NCBI GenBank assembly: GCA_026417655.1
Contig: JAOACS010000031.1
Coordinates: 1-64,000, forward strand
DNA: 64,000 nucleotides
Reading direction: 5' to 3'
Origin: Syntrophobacterales bacterium
GTDB taxonomy: Bacteria; Desulfobacterota; Syntrophobacteria; Syntrophobacterales; Thermodesulforhabdaceae
The position numbers were made by a program, and so were the translations under genes. This document shows, one piece after another, positions 51,699-62,209 of this stretch. How positions within the stretch are numbered: the stretch's first letter is position 1; each line of letters opens with the position of its first letter. The notes under the pieces are model-generated. The model made no database searches. It was not told the origin of the DNA and saw only the letters and a program-made list of their open reading frames with translations.

Positions 51699-54474
51699 AG
51701 TGATCTACCTTATTGATGGTAGTTCTTACCTTTATCGGGCCTACTACGGTGTCAAGGCTAACTTAATGAGTCCCCAGGGAATCCCTACAAGAGCCATCTA
51801 TGGATTCGCTCAGATGCTTCACAAGGTTCTCAAGGAAAAGAGTCCTTCCTATGTGTGTGTAGTCTTCGATGCTCCTGGGAAGAAATTTCGTCACGACATG
51901 TATCCCAACTACAAAAGGCATCGGGAAATGATGCCAGAAGATTTAATTATTCAGGTAGGTTACATAAAACAGCTAATCGACCTACTTGGCATCCCGAGAT
52001 GGGAAGAGCCTCAATACGAGGCCGATGATCTCATAGCCTCTGCTGTGAGGTGGTCTAAAGAGTTAGGGTATAGGGTAGTCATAGTCTCTGGTGATAAGGA
52101 TCTTCATCAGCTGATAAGCTCTCCCCAGGTGGTTCAGTGGGACCCTCAGCGAGATCAGTGGTATGACGAGAGGACGGTAGAGGAAAAGGTAGGGGTGCCA
52201 CCCTCAAAGATAGCCGACTTCCTGGCAATTGTTGGCGATAAAAGCGATGATGTGCCCGGAGTTTCGGGTATTGGAGAAAAGGGAGCTTTGAAGCTTCTTA
52301 AAAGATATAAAAATCTTGAAGAAATTCTTGAAGTGGCCTATCGAGGAGAACTTTCGGATGAAGCATCGCTTCAGAAACGTCTTCTTGAACATAGGGAAGA
52401 AGCTCTTCTTTCGAAAAAACTAGTATTACTTAAGGACGATCTCCACAACTTGATAACTCTTGAACAATTTAGGAGAAGGATCCCCGATGTTGAGGCTCTT
52501 AGGCGATTTTACAAGGAATTAGGATTTAGAAGCTTTCTTAAGGAGCTTGAGGAACACTTAAAAGAGACTCAAGAAAGGGGACTGGAAAGTCTCTCCTCTG
52601 GAATAGAGGTTGATTTCCAAGAGCCCTCAGAGGAGAAGGGTATTGGGAGACAGGTAAAGATAATAGAGTCCCTCGAGGAGCTTAAGATTCTTATGGAAAA
52701 TATCGGTCAACATCGGGCTGTCTCTCTCGATCTAGAGACCTCTTCAGAAAATCCGATGATAGCAGAAATCGTAGGGTGTGCCTTTTCTCTTAGGCCCTAC
52801 GAAGCCTTTTATGTCCCTCTAAAGAGGGGGATTGAATTGAAGGAATTCATAGATACTGTCCGTCCAATTTTGGAAGACGAATTAGTGGCCAAGTATGGGC
52901 AGAATCTAAAATATGAGATGATAGTTCTCAAACGCCACGGGATAGAACTTCGGGGAATAAAGTTTGATACTATGGTTGCCAGTTATCTTCTGGATCCGGC
53001 TCAGCGATCCCACGGGCTCAAGTGGATGGCGGAAAGATACCTTGGAGAGGTAATGAAAAGTTACAGTGATGTTACCGCCGTGAATGGCGAAGATAATGAT
53101 AAGGAAGGGAAAGAACCCAAGAGAAAGAAAAGGGGCTTACTCCCCTTTGAGGCTGTGCCTTTGAAGGAGGCGGCAGAATATGCAGGTGCCGATGCGGAGG
53201 TTATACAGCGCCTTACTCCCATTTTGTTGAGTCGCCTTAAAGAGGAAGAGCTTTTCGATCTCTACATTAGGCTTGAAGTCCCCCTTATAAGTGTCCTTGC
53301 TCAGATGGAATATAACGGTGTTCTTGTTGATATCGATAGACTTAGAGACTTATCTAAAGAGTTTGATATAAGACTCAGAAATCAGGAAGAGCGGATCTAT
53401 AGTATGGTGGGCGAAGTTTTTAATATCCAATCGCCAAAACAACTTGCTACTATACTCTTTGAAAAACTGGGGCTTCCCGTAATAAAAAAAACTAAGACTG
53501 GGCCATCTACGGACATGGGTGTTCTAGAGGAACTTGCACTTCAGCATCCCGTGGCTCAAGAGATCCTCGCTTACCGGACCTTCGCTAAGCTAAAAAATAC
53601 CTATGTGGATAAGTTACCGGAGTTGGTAAATTCTACTACCGGTAGGATTCATACCTCCTATAACCAGACAGTCACAGTCACGGGACGTCTTAGTAGCTCC
53701 AATCCTAATCTTCAAAACATCCCTATCAAGGCTGAAGAAGGAAGAAGGATCCGTGAAGCTTTCATCCCTAAGAGGGGTTACAGACTTATCTCGGCCGATT
53801 ATTCCCAGATAGAACTTCGTATCTTGGCTCATTACAGCAGAGATGAGGGGTTAATCAGAGCCTTTAAAGAGGGAGATGATATACATAGGATAACGGCCTC
53901 AGAAATCTTCCACGTCTCGCCCCAATATGTAACACCAGAGATGAGGCGCCAGGCTAAGACCATAAACTTTGGTATCATTTATGGCATGGGTCCCTATAAG
54001 TTATCTCGATCTTTAGGAATAAGCCAATCTGAGGCCAAAGAGATCATAGAAAGGTATTTTGCTAGATATTCTGGGGTCGGACATTTTATAGAAAAGACAA
54101 TAGCCCTAGCTCGAGAAAAGGGCTTTGTTAAGACACTTTTTGGTCGAAAAAGATGGGTTCCCGAAGTGAAGAGCCAAAATAAAAATGTCCGTCAACAGGG
54201 AGAAAGGCTTGCCTTTAATACTGTTATTCAGGGCACAGCGGCGGATATTATGAAGAAATCTATGGTAGAAGTTCATAGGGAGCTTACCAGTAGATACCCT
54301 GAAGCCATGCTGATTCTTCAGGTTCACGACGAGCTTGTGCTGGAAGTTCCTGAAGAAAAAGTTTACGAAATAGCCTCAATGGTTAAAGGGCTGATGGAAA
54401 GTGTATGCTCTTTGGAAGTTCCTCTTCAGGTTGATGTGGGTCATGGCCTAAATTGGGCACAAGCTCACAATTAA
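51676..54474 (+). CDS. polA: DNA polymerase I
   Basis: A 932-residue three-domain enzyme. The 5' nuclease (about 1-290) has YLIDGSSYLYRAYYG and VVIVSGDKDLHQLIS and ends in a helix-hairpin-helix (VPGVSGIGEKGALKLL). The 3'-5' exonuclease has VSLDLETSSENPM near residue 355, retaining the DxE metal ligands, so proofreading may be active. The polymerase A domain has RLISADYSQIELRILAHYS, RQAKTINFGIIYGMG and LILQVHDELVLEVP. The start is the ATG after GGAGGAGC. It is last in its operon and convergent with the DnaJ-like gene. Confidence 0.97.
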   Translation: MLEPTSNKVIYLIDGSSYLYRAYYGVKANLMSPQGIPTRAIYGFAQMLHKVLKEKSPSYVCVVFDAPGKKFRHDMYPNYKRHREMMPEDLIIQVGYIKQLIDLLGIPRWEEPQYEADDLIASAVRWSKELGYRVVIVSGDKDLHQLISSPQVVQWDPQRDQWYDERTVEEKVGVPPSKIADFLAIVGDKSDDVPGVSGIGEKGALKLLKRYKNLEEILEVAYRGELSDEASLQKRLLEHREEALLSKKLVLLKDDLHNLITLEQFRRRIPDVEALRRFYKELGFRSFLKELEEHLKETQERGLESLSSGIEVDFQEPSEEKGIGRQVKIIESLEELKILMENIGQHRAVSLDLETSSENPMIAEIVGCAFSLRPYEAFYVPLKRGIELKEFIDTVRPILEDELVAKYGQNLKYEMIVLKRHGIELRGIKFDTMVASYLLDPAQRSHGLKWMAERYLGEVMKSYSDVTAVNGEDNDKEGKEPKRKKRGLLPFEAVPLKEAAEYAGADAEVIQRLTPILLSRLKEEELFDLYIRLEVPLISVLAQMEYNGVLVDIDRLRDLSKEFDIRLRNQEERIYSMVGEVFNIQSPKQLATILFEKLGLPVIKKTKTGPSTDMGVLEELALQHPVAQEILAYRTFAKLKNTYVDKLPELVNSTTGRIHTSYNQTVTVTGRLSSSNPNLQNIPIKAEEGRRIREAFIPKRGYRLISADYSQIELRILAHYSRDEGLIRAFKEGDDIHRITASEIFHVSPQYVTPEMRRQAKTINFGIIYGMGPYKLSRSLGISQSEAKEIIERYFARYSGVGHFIEKTIALAREKGFVKTLFGRKRWVPEVKSQNKNVRQQGERLAFNTVIQGTAADIMKKSMVEVHRELTSRYPEAMLILQVHDELVLEVPEEKVYEIASMVKGLMESVCSLEVPLQVDVGHGLNWAQAHN

Positions 54475-54507
54475 CAACCCTAAGGAACTAGATTCTAGAA
54501 TTTATGG

Positions 54508-55329
54508 TTAAATCGATTTAATTCTTAGATACAGATCTCCTCGTTTGCTTTCCCTACTTGATATAAGTCCAAGGCCCCTAAGTCGGATACGTATACCTGG
54601 CTTTACTCCCGGAGGGATTTTTACTTCGACGGTTTTACTCTCAGGACTATGGGGAAGAACGACCTCTATTTCACCACCCTTTAGCATTTGCTCCTCCGTA
54701 AGGGGAAGATCCAAGGTAATATCAAGGGATACCTCCTCGGAGGACACCTTTTTGTTTTTCATCTTGTCTACAAAAAACCCTATAACCTTCTTGCCTACGG
54801 AGGCTACAGACTTTAGAGTATCCCGAAGAAAAGAATCACCTTCCGAATAGGGCTTCTTGCCTTCGCTACGATACTCTTCCCAACCATACCGCGAGTAGGT
54901 CCTGTAGGGGCTAGGATCAAAAAAGACTCCCTTAAATATGATTTTTCTCCCTCCAAAGAAAATGGTGTTAAGAAAATCCTCATCAAAGCGAATCCCCATT
55001 TTCGCAAGTTCCCGCTGAAGCTCTTGGAAAACATCCCAGGCCTCTCGATTAGAAAAAAAGGCCCGAAAAATTTCTTCTTGGGAATAGGAAAAATCATAAT
55101 CGTAAGTTCTACCTGCCCGCATACGATCGTATTGAGCTCTTTTTGAGGAATCTATAAGCACAGCATAGGCTTCGCTAACCCTTTTAAATTCTTCCTCTGC
55201 CTGGGGATTTCCAGGATTTCGGTCAGGGTGATATTTAAGGGCAAGCCTTCTATAGGCCTTCTTTATCTCTTCCTGGCTGGCGTCAGGTGAAATTCCAAGG
55301 ATACTGTAATAATCTGGAACACTTCCCAT
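54508..55329 (-). CDS. Short DnaJ-like co-chaperone
   Basis: A 273-residue protein. A full J domain fills the first 70 residues, with the [11 protein letters not shown] motif carrying HPD that stimulates DnaK. A poorly conserved middle region (about 75-200) has no CxxCxGxG zinc fingers. A single DnaJ C-terminal substrate-binding domain ([39 protein letters not shown]) ends the protein, and the second such domain of DnaJ/CbpA is absent. It is therefore a shortened type B/C J-protein. It starts three bases after the radical SAM gene ends, so the two are co-transcribed. Confidence 0.85.
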   Translation of the reverse strand: MGSVPDYYSILGISPDASQEEIKKAYRRLALKYHPDRNPGNPQAEEEFKRVSEAYAVLIDSSKRAQYDRMRAGRTYDYDFSYSQEEIFRAFFSNREAWDVFQELQRELAKMGIRFDEDFLNTIFFGGRKIIFKGVFFDPSPYRTYSRYGWEEYRSEGKKPYSEGDSFLRDTLKSVASVGKKVIGFFVDKMKNKKVSSEEVSLDITLDLPLTEEQMLKGGEIEVVLPHSPESKTVEVKIPPGVKPGIRIRLRGLGLISSRESKRGDLYLRIKSI

Positions 55330-55332
55330 AGT

Positions 55333-57081
55333 CTATTCATCTCCATTTCTATTTTTCTCTTTTTCACAAACTCCGCAAAGATTACAAGAGGCTTTAGAGA
55401 AACACCCCGGCGACTCCTTCCCAGCAAGAGCTGCCTCATACTCCCTCCAAAGAAAGTCTTTGTCAATTCCGTGATCTACAATCTCCCAAGGGAATCTTTC
55501 CTCCTTTTCGCGCTCTCTCATAACAAAGAAGTCTGGATTCCAAGGCATATGCCGGAGAGAGTCTGACCATCCCAATCTGTCTTTTACCTTTTTCTCAATA
55601 AGCATACTAACTCGTCTGTCCCCTCTCGCAAAGAGAGCTTGAAGATAGGCCCACTTTGGCACATCGAAGTGAACTCTCAAGTTGGAAAATCCCTTTAGGA
55701 GATTTTGAAGTTTTTTTATTTTCCGTTTCAAAGAGCCTATCTCATCGAAGGGGACCCACTGAAAAGGGGTAAAGGGTTTTGGTACAAAGGCATTAACATT
55801 AACCACTATACTCCCAAGATTTTTTACTCCCTTAGCGGCCCGAATGACCTCGTGTCGCACCCCTTTTGCTAGAGACGCTATAGCCTCCACATCTTCGTCC
55901 GTTTCAGTGGGAAGGCCTATCATGAAATAGAGCTTCAAATGGCGAATTCCAGCTTCAGTAAGGGTGACACAGGCTTCATAGATTTGATCGTCACTAAGTT
56001 TTTTGTTAATGACTCGGCGTAACCTCTCGGATCCTGCCTCTGGTGCTATTGCTACGGCGTGATGCTGACTCCTTTTAAAAATCTCCTTTACAATCGGCTT
56101 GATCCCATCGACTCTAAGCGAAGAGAAGGAAATCTCCACACCCTTTCCTATTAGAAAACTAGAAAGCTCTTCAAGGTATGGATAGTCTCCTACTGCAGCG
56201 CTTACTAGTCCCCACCGTTTTGGAAATTCGGTCTCAGGCACAGCCCTTAATATATTATCCACCCTGTGAAATCTAGGTGGACGATATATATAGCCAGCTG
56301 CACAAAATCGACATCCCCTTCCACATCCTCTTCCAATCTCCACAAGAAAAGCATTACTGAATTCGGTATCGGGGGTGAAAATACGAGTTCTAGCTGGCAA
56401 GGTAGCTTCAAGGGAGCTTTTTTGAACAAAAACTCTTTCCGGTAAAGCAGGTAGTAAGGGAGATATCTCTTCTATTGTCCCGTCTTGTTTGTAACTCTCA
56501 CGATAAAACAGGGGAACATAGATACCTGGAATGGAACGAGCTAGGTCCTCTAACCACTTCCGCCTTTCAAGCTTGACCAGTCGATGATCTCGGAAAAAAT
56601 CCCGGAAGGTGGTCGTAAACATCTCTGCCTCTCCCAGGAAGAAAAAGTCTACAAAGGGAGAAAGGGGTTGGGGATTAAGAAAAGCCGTTATTCCTCCTAA
56701 AGCGACAATAGGGTGGAGTTCAGAACGCTCCTCACTTCTAAGGGGAATGCCAGAGCGAAGAAGTATTTCAAGGACTTGGGAATAGTCCATCTCGAAGGGT
56801 ACAGAAAAGGCGAGGATATCGAATTCTGAAAGGGGCTTCTGAGATTCTACTGAAAGCACTAAAGCCTCTTCACTCTCGGGATAGAAGACACGTTCGCAGA
56901 CAACATCGGATAGAGCGTTAAAAAGCTCGTAAGCGGTTTGGAAGCCCAAATTAGACATACCAACGAAATAGGTATTGGGGAAGATAAGCGCTACACTCAT
57001 CTTCCCTCCCCAATCCTTTATAATATGGCCAGTTTCTACCTTAAGCCTCTCCTGAAGAGTTCTAATATACTTCCAAGACAT
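55333..57081 (-). CDS. B12-binding-like radical SAM protein
   Basis: A 582-residue protein. The N-terminal 170 residues are a Rossmann-like, cobalamin-binding-type region (VALIFPNTYFVGMSNLGFQ). The radical SAM core follows, with LVEIGRGCGRGCRFCAAGYI holding the CxxxCxxC iron-sulfur motif (about residues 250-270). The C-terminus carries a Cys-rich tail (GCFSKASCNLCGVCEKEK) that may hold another cluster. It resembles the broad uncharacterised family often annotated TIGR03960. The substrate is unknown. It lies between ftsZ and the DnaJ-like gene, 10 bases from ftsZ. Confidence 0.82.
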   Translation of the reverse strand: MSWKYIRTLQERLKVETGHIIKDWGGKMSVALIFPNTYFVGMSNLGFQTAYELFNALSDVVCERVFYPESEEALVLSVESQKPLSEFDILAFSVPFEMDYSQVLEILLRSGIPLRSEERSELHPIVALGGITAFLNPQPLSPFVDFFFLGEAEMFTTTFRDFFRDHRLVKLERRKWLEDLARSIPGIYVPLFYRESYKQDGTIEEISPLLPALPERVFVQKSSLEATLPARTRIFTPDTEFSNAFLVEIGRGCGRGCRFCAAGYIYRPPRFHRVDNILRAVPETEFPKRWGLVSAAVGDYPYLEELSSFLIGKGVEISFSSLRVDGIKPIVKEIFKRSQHHAVAIAPEAGSERLRRVINKKLSDDQIYEACVTLTEAGIRHLKLYFMIGLPTETDEDVEAIASLAKGVRHEVIRAAKGVKNLGSIVVNVNAFVPKPFTPFQWVPFDEIGSLKRKIKKLQNLLKGFSNLRVHFDVPKWAYLQALFARGDRRVSMLIEKKVKDRLGWSDSLRHMPWNPDFFVMREREKEERFPWEIVDHGIDKDFLWREYEAALAGKESPGCFSKASCNLCGVCEKEKNRNGDE

Positions 57082-57091
57082 GAACAGCTAG

Positions 57092-58429
57092 CTACTTAGA
57101 ACGACGCCGAATAAAAGTAGGTATAGAAAGATCCTCTTCATCATCATCAGAGGTAAACTTTCGCTTAAACCTATCGATTAGAGAGTGCTTCCTTTCCGAT
57201 TCTTCGCCATAAATTCTTCTAGTTTTTTCAGGATTTGGCTCTGATATGGCAATTTCGGAACCTTCATAAACGTCGTCATCTATAAAGATCCTCTTTTGTT
57301 CTTCCTTCTTTGGGATTGAAGAAGATTGCAAGGGTTGGGACGGATAAGAAGAGGTATAACGAGAAGTGGGTTTACTTTCATACCGTTTTGAAGTGGAAAC
57401 ATTACAAGTTCTCGACTGGCTATTTCCACCTATACCGGTTGCTATAACCGTTATTCTTAGTTCATCACCAATTTCAGGATCGAAGGCCATACCAATATTT
57501 ATGTTAGCTTCAGGATCGACCTCACTATGAATAATGCTTGAAGCTTCCTCAAATTCGTGCATCGCCATATCGGGAGAGGCAGTTATATTGACTAAAACTG
57601 CCCTAGCTCCCTTAATGGAAATGTCCTCTAAGAGGGGGCTTGATATAGCCTGCTGAGCAGCCTCCACCGCTCGATTCTCGCCTCGTCCCACCCCTGTTCC
57701 CATAAGGGCCATTCCTCTTTCGCTCATTACCGTTTTAACATCATTAAAGTCCACATTGATGTAACCAGGCGTCACTATAAGATCCGAAATTCCCTTTACG
57801 GCGTAGTAAAGAATATCGTCTGCTTTCTTAAACATTTCAAGGAAACTAGCCCGTTTATCGGCAAGGGTTACTAAACGGTCATTGGGTATGGTAATAAGAG
57901 TATCCACGACATCTTGAAGTCTAGCAAGACCCTCCTGGGCATTTTTTAAACGGATACGACCTTCGAAGGAGAAAGGCTTTGTGACTATTGCTACTGTAAG
58001 AATTCCCAATTCTTGACAGGCCTTAGCAATCACAGGGGCAGCACCGGTTCCAGTCCCACCACCAAGCCCCGCTGTTATAAAGACCATATCACTTCCGCTT
58101 AAAATTTGCTTAATCTTTTCAATATCTTCCTCTGCAGCTTTAGCACCTACTTCTGGATTTCCTCCTGCTCCAAGTCCCCTTGTAAGCTGTGTTCCAAGCT
58201 GAATCTTTATAGGAGAAAGACATCTTTTTAGAACCTGGGCATCGGTATTGGCCGCTATAAATTCAACCCCCTTTAGACCAGAAAGTATCATGTTATTTAC
58301 AGCGTTATTTCCAGCACCCCCAACTCCCAATACTTTAATTATCGCAGGCGATTCCGTAAACTGTTCCCTATCGTCATCTTCTGTATTCGTAAAATGTTGA
58401 AATGGTGTTATCCTATCTTTTATTCCCAT
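57092..58429 (-). CDS. ftsZ: Cell division protein FtsZ
   Basis: A 445-residue tubulin homologue. The GTPase domain has [16 protein letters not shown], the tubulin signature [15 protein letters not shown] and the T7 loop region [14 protein letters not shown]-terminal domain and an 80-residue disordered linker lead to a basic conserved tail [11 protein letters not shown], the typical FtsA-binding peptide form. It assembles the Z ring at mid-cell. It follows ftsA by 80 bases in the order ftsQ-ftsA-ftsZ. Confidence 0.97.
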   Translation of the reverse strand: MGIKDRITPFQHFTNTEDDDREQFTESPAIIKVLGVGGAGNNAVNNMILSGLKGVEFIAANTDAQVLKRCLSPIKIQLGTQLTRGLGAGGNPEVGAKAAEEDIEKIKQILSGSDMVFITAGLGGGTGTGAAPVIAKACQELGILTVAIVTKPFSFEGRIRLKNAQEGLARLQDVVDTLITIPNDRLVTLADKRASFLEMFKKADDILYYAVKGISDLIVTPGYINVDFNDVKTVMSERGMALMGTGVGRGENRAVEAAQQAISSPLLEDISIKGARAVLVNITASPDMAMHEFEEASSIIHSEVDPEANINIGMAFDPEIGDELRITVIATGIGGNSQSRTCNVSTSKRYESKPTSRYTSSYPSQPLQSSSIPKKEEQKRIFIDDDVYEGSEIAISEPNPEKTRRIYGEESERKHSLIDRFKRKFTSDDDEEDLSIPTFIRRRSK

Positions 58430-58509
58430 AATATACCCCCCAAAGTTTTTAGCCTTAGCCTGAAAGGCGAGACTTACGAGGCCTCAGCTTTTATAAATGA
58501 TAATAGAGC

Positions 58510-59751
58510 CTAAATTTCTCTAAACCATCTTCTTACAAAAGCAATAGCTCTTCTAAGCCATTCCATTACAGCGAGGGAAGATGGTCGGGCACCATAAAGT
58601 TTTTCCCCTAGTTCGTCCATATCCGGAAGCAAAAGGCCAGCCGCAGTTGCAAACATGGGATTTTCAATAACATCCTTGAGACCACCAAAACCAATAGGAA
58701 CACCAATCCTTACCGGCATCTCAAAGATATCCTCTGCAAGTTCCTTAATATATGGAAGCATTGCCACTCCCCCCGTAAGCACAACGCCTGCGTGAAGGTG
58801 GTCAATATAACCCGACTGTAATACCCTTTTCCATGCGAGTCGAAGGATTTCATCTGTTCGATCCTCTATAATAGTACCAAGAGCATAAGAGTCTACGAAA
58901 AAAGATCTTCGGCCATCTAAGGACCTTACCTCTATAGGTTCATCCTGAGGCATCGCCTCTGCCAGAGCGCAACCGTATTTTCTTTTAATCCGTTCCGCCT
59001 CATCTAGAGAAGTTTTAAGGCCTACGGAAATGTCGGCGGTAATGTGGTTACCTCCTAGAGAAAGCACACCAATATATCTGATCGATCCGTTTTGAAATAC
59101 CGCTATATCTGTAGTCCCTCCACCAATATCTATCACCGCTACACCCAGCTTTAGCTCATCAGGATAAAGAATCGCCCTACTGGAAGCGAGAATTTCCAAT
59201 GAATAACTCTCTACATATACACCGGCTTGAGCACAGCACTTCTCAATATTTCTTATAGCCGAGCCAGAAGCTATAATCAGATGGACTCTCGCTTCCAGTC
59301 TCACTCCACTCATACCCAAAGGATCCATTATGCCCTTATGATCATCGACTATGAATTCCTGGGGTATAATGTGTAAAATTATTTTATCTGCGGGCATAGC
59401 TACCGCTTGAGCTGCATCCATGACGCGGTAAATATCCGTCTCCGTTACCTCACCCCGGTCCTTTATAGCTATTACACCGTGACTGTTTAGTCCCTGCACA
59501 TGAGTTCCCGCAACACCTACATGAACACCATCAATATCACATCCCGCCATGAATTTCGCCTCTTCTAAAGCCTTGTAAATCGCCTTCACAGTCTTTTCTA
59601 TATTCACAACTACCCCAGCACGAATGCCATGGGAAGGAGCCATCCCAAGCCCTATAATGTTAATTCCCTCCGTCGTTCGTTCACCCACAACAGCACATAC
59701 CTTTGTGGTTCCTAAATCAAGTCCAACCACAACATCGCGACTTCTCGGCAT
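58510..59751 (-). CDS. ftsA: Cell division protein FtsA
   Basis: A 413-residue actin-like protein. VVVGLDLGTTKVCAVVGER is the phosphate-1 motif, IDIGGGTTDIAVFQNG phosphate-2 and VVLTGGVAMLPYI the adenosine motif. The FtsA-specific 1C subdomain lies at about 85-165. The C-terminus ends in an amphipathic basic helix (WLRRAIAFVRRWFREI), the membrane tether. It links FtsZ to the membrane and to FtsQ-class proteins, and lies 18 bases after ftsQ. Confidence 0.97.
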   Translation of the reverse strand: MPRSRDVVVGLDLGTTKVCAVVGERTTEGINIIGLGMAPSHGIRAGVVVNIEKTVKAIYKALEEAKFMAGCDIDGVHVGVAGTHVQGLNSHGVIAIKDRGEVTETDIYRVMDAAQAVAMPADKIILHIIPQEFIVDDHKGIMDPLGMSGVRLEARVHLIIASGSAIRNIEKCCAQAGVYVESYSLEILASSRAILYPDELKLGVAVIDIGGGTTDIAVFQNGSIRYIGVLSLGGNHITADISVGLKTSLDEAERIKRKYGCALAEAMPQDEPIEVRSLDGRRSFFVDSYALGTIIEDRTDEILRLAWKRVLQSGYIDHLHAGVVLTGGVAMLPYIKELAEDIFEMPVRIGVPIGFGGLKDVIENPMFATAAGLLLPDMDELGEKLYGARPSSLAVMEWLRRAIAFVRRWFREI

Positions 59752-59769
59752 CTCCCCTTCCCTTTTTCT

Positions 59770-60525
59770 CTATCTTACAAAAACCCATCTAGTATAACGC
59801 AAATCGATCTCCTTAGGACCCTCTTCCCTATTTGCCAATCCCAATCTTTGCATAATATATTGTAATTTTGCAACATTATTGGAAATGTTACTAGTTCCGA
59901 TAAGTGCCCTCAAACTGGAAAAGCTCAAAACAAACCCGTATTCCGTTGAATAGGAGATTTCCATGTCCCCCCAGGAGTGGGAGAAATCATTTCTTAGGGT
60001 CTTCATAAGAATGGAAAAGCTACTCAAGATATCAGGAGAGATTTCGAGAGCTTCCTTAGAATCAGAGCGATCTGGAGGACAAAAGTTAAACCATGGCACA
60101 TCATAATGAGAGACCCTTTGTCTGTCAACTCGGCTAAAGCCCCTTCCCCTATCATCCACGTAAAAACAGGTATCGCAACATAAGACAGCAACAGGGTAAC
60201 GCTCTACTACCGTAATTGATATAACACCAGGAAAACGCCACTTGATAACGGCCTTTTCGATCCATTGATGTTTCAAAAGCTTCTTTTCAAGCTCTGGCAA
60301 ACTAATATCCCATAAGGACACACCAGGGGAGAGATCAATGATCCTTAATATTTCATCCCTGGAAACCCTTTTCAATCCCTCAATCACTACATGGTTGATC
60401 TGCCATAGAGAGGAGGTTCTTACAAAATTATACACTCTGATAGTCAACATAGTAGAAGTTAACACAAAACCAATCCACAAAATAATAAAAAAAGTAAACC
60501 TTAGTCTTGTATTAATCCGCACCAA
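59770..60525 (-). CDS. ftsQ: Cell division protein FtsQ
   Basis: A 251-residue bitopic protein. One membrane helix (FTFFIILWIGFVLTSTMLTI) is followed by a POTRA domain (about 38-110, WQINHVVIEGLKRVSRDEIL). A beta domain ends with LRYTRWVFVR. It scaffolds FtsB/L and other divisome proteins. It starts eight bases after nadB ends. The mur genes commonly found before ftsQ are not here; nadB takes that position. Confidence 0.92.
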   Translation of the reverse strand: MVRINTRLRFTFFIILWIGFVLTSTMLTIRVYNFVRTSSLWQINHVVIEGLKRVSRDEILRIIDLSPGVSLWDISLPELEKKLLKHQWIEKAVIKWRFPGVISITVVERYPVAVLCCDTCFYVDDRGRGFSRVDRQRVSHYDVPWFNFCPPDRSDSKEALEISPDILSSFSILMKTLRNDFSHSWGDMEISYSTEYGFVLSFSSLRALIGTSNISNNVAKLQYIMQRLGLANREEGPKEIDLRYTRWVFVR

Positions 60526-60533
60526 TTCTCGTC

Positions 60534-62168
60534 CTATTCAAGTTCTCTCCATATAAGGGTGTCCCTTCTCCACCTAAGATCGTCCTTATTAGGATGATCA
60601 ACATTGTAGTGAAGCCCCCTACTCTCCTTTCTCATAACGGCACAGGACACTATGAGCTCTGCTACAAGGGCAAGATTTCTAAGCTCCATCGCATCAGTAT
60701 TTAAAGGGATATGAGGTAAGTGCTCCCTTATCTCCTGTCTTATTTGGGCAATATGATCCTGAGCAAGCTTAAGTCTCGAGTCGCGACGAACAATACCAAC
60801 GTAATTCCACATTATCTTTCGAATTACATCCCAGTTGTGAGCTATAAATACCATCTCACTTTGCTGATTATTCTCAAGAGCATTATAGGGACAGTCCTGG
60901 GAGGAAAGAGAAGGAAAGGGACGCTTAAACCATTCATCAAAGTGTCCTTTAACATCAAGGTAGGCCTGATGAGAGAAAACCACAGCCTCCAGAAGGGAAT
61001 TACTGGCGAGCCTATTGGCTCCATGAAGCCCTGTGCAGGCACATTCTCCAATAGCATAGACCTGATCAATGGAACTTCTCCCCCGCATGTCGGTTTTAAT
61101 ACCACCACACATATAGTGAGCTGCTGGCACAACCGGAATGGGTGTTTTAGAAATATCAATCCCGAGCGAAAGACATTTTTCGTAAATATTGGGAAATCGC
61201 TTAACAAGAAAATCCTTCCCTCGATGGGTGATATCAAGAAAGACGCAATCGTCACCGGATTTTTTCATCTCGGTATCAATAGCTCTCGCTACAATATCTC
61301 TAAAGGCAAGGTCTCCTAGGGGATGGTATTTATGCATGAAGGGCCTACCATGCTTATCTATAAGTCGCCCACCTTCTCCTCGAAGTGCTTCCGAAATAAG
61401 AAAATTTTTTGCTTGAGGGTGGTAGAGACATGTAGGATGAAATTGAACAAACTCGAGGTTAGCTAAAACTGCTCCAGCCCGGTAGGCCATAGCCAACCCA
61501 TCTCCGGTAGCCACATCGGGGTTACTAGTATAAAGATAAACCTTTCCAGCTCCACCCGTACATAACAGTGTAACGTGAGACAGAAAAAGATCCACCTGTC
61601 CCGAAGATACATTAAGAACGTAAGCTCCCCAACCTCGTTTTCTTCTCTTTATCGATCTATCCCCTATACGGATACCATCGTATTCAACAATAAGATCGAG
61701 AGCAAAATGATTCTCAAAGATATAAATTCGTGGATGTTCCTCCGCTGCCCGAATAAGAGCACGCTCTATCGCTTGTCCTGTCATGTCATGAGCGTGGATA
61801 ATCCGATTACGACTATGTCCCCCTTCCCTTCCCAGATCAAAATCAAAGGGACCACTACCACGACGGTTAAATTCGACACCCCATTCTACAAGTTCTCGAA
61901 TCCTCTCTGGAGCCGAGCGAACAACCATCTCCACCACTTCAGGATCGCAAAGTCCATCACCTGAAGTCAAAGTATCCTGAATGTGTAATTCAAAGGAATC
62001 ATCATTACCGATGGCTGAAGCGATGCCTCCTTGGGCATAGTTGGTAGAGGTCTCAAGTTTATCTTTTTTCGTAACAATAGCCACATCACCAAGAGATGCT
62101 GCCTTAAGGGCGAAGGAAAGGCCTGCTATGCCACTTCCTATCACTAGAAAATCGAAACGATATTCCAT
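60534..62168 (-). CDS. nadB: L-aspartate oxidase
   Basis: A 544-residue flavoprotein. The N-terminal FAD motif is FLVIGSGIAGLSFALKAAS. SSTNYAQGGIA-type sequence (KLETSTNYAQGGIASAIG) and VVPAAHYMCGGIKTDMRGRS are diagnostic of NadB and fumarate-reductase-like flavoproteins. The C-terminal helical domain ends with SRGLHYNVDHPNKDDLRW. It oxidises aspartate to iminoaspartate for NAD synthesis, using fumarate as acceptor in anaerobes. It lies 41 bases after the cysteine synthase fusion gene. Confidence 0.95.
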   Translation of the reverse strand: MEYRFDFLVIGSGIAGLSFALKAASLGDVAIVTKKDKLETSTNYAQGGIASAIGNDDSFELHIQDTLTSGDGLCDPEVVEMVVRSAPERIRELVEWGVEFNRRGSGPFDFDLGREGGHSRNRIIHAHDMTGQAIERALIRAAEEHPRIYIFENHFALDLIVEYDGIRIGDRSIKRRKRGWGAYVLNVSSGQVDLFLSHVTLLCTGGAGKVYLYTSNPDVATGDGLAMAYRAGAVLANLEFVQFHPTCLYHPQAKNFLISEALRGEGGRLIDKHGRPFMHKYHPLGDLAFRDIVARAIDTEMKKSGDDCVFLDITHRGKDFLVKRFPNIYEKCLSLGIDISKTPIPVVPAAHYMCGGIKTDMRGRSSIDQVYAIGECACTGLHGANRLASNSLLEAVVFSHQAYLDVKGHFDEWFKRPFPSLSSQDCPYNALENNQQSEMVFIAHNWDVIRKIMWNYVGIVRRDSRLKLAQDHIAQIRQEIREHLPHIPLNTDAMELRNLALVAELIVSCAVMRKESRGLHYNVDHPNKDDLRWRRDTLIWRELE

Positions 62169-62209
62169 AACTTTTCGTTCACTCCTTCCCTTTGGATTTT
62201 GGGGAGAGA

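Noticed and set aside
60720-61319. Plus-strand open frame of 199 codons inside nadB
   Set aside because: It is antisense to a strongly conserved gene, and its translation has no recognisable features.
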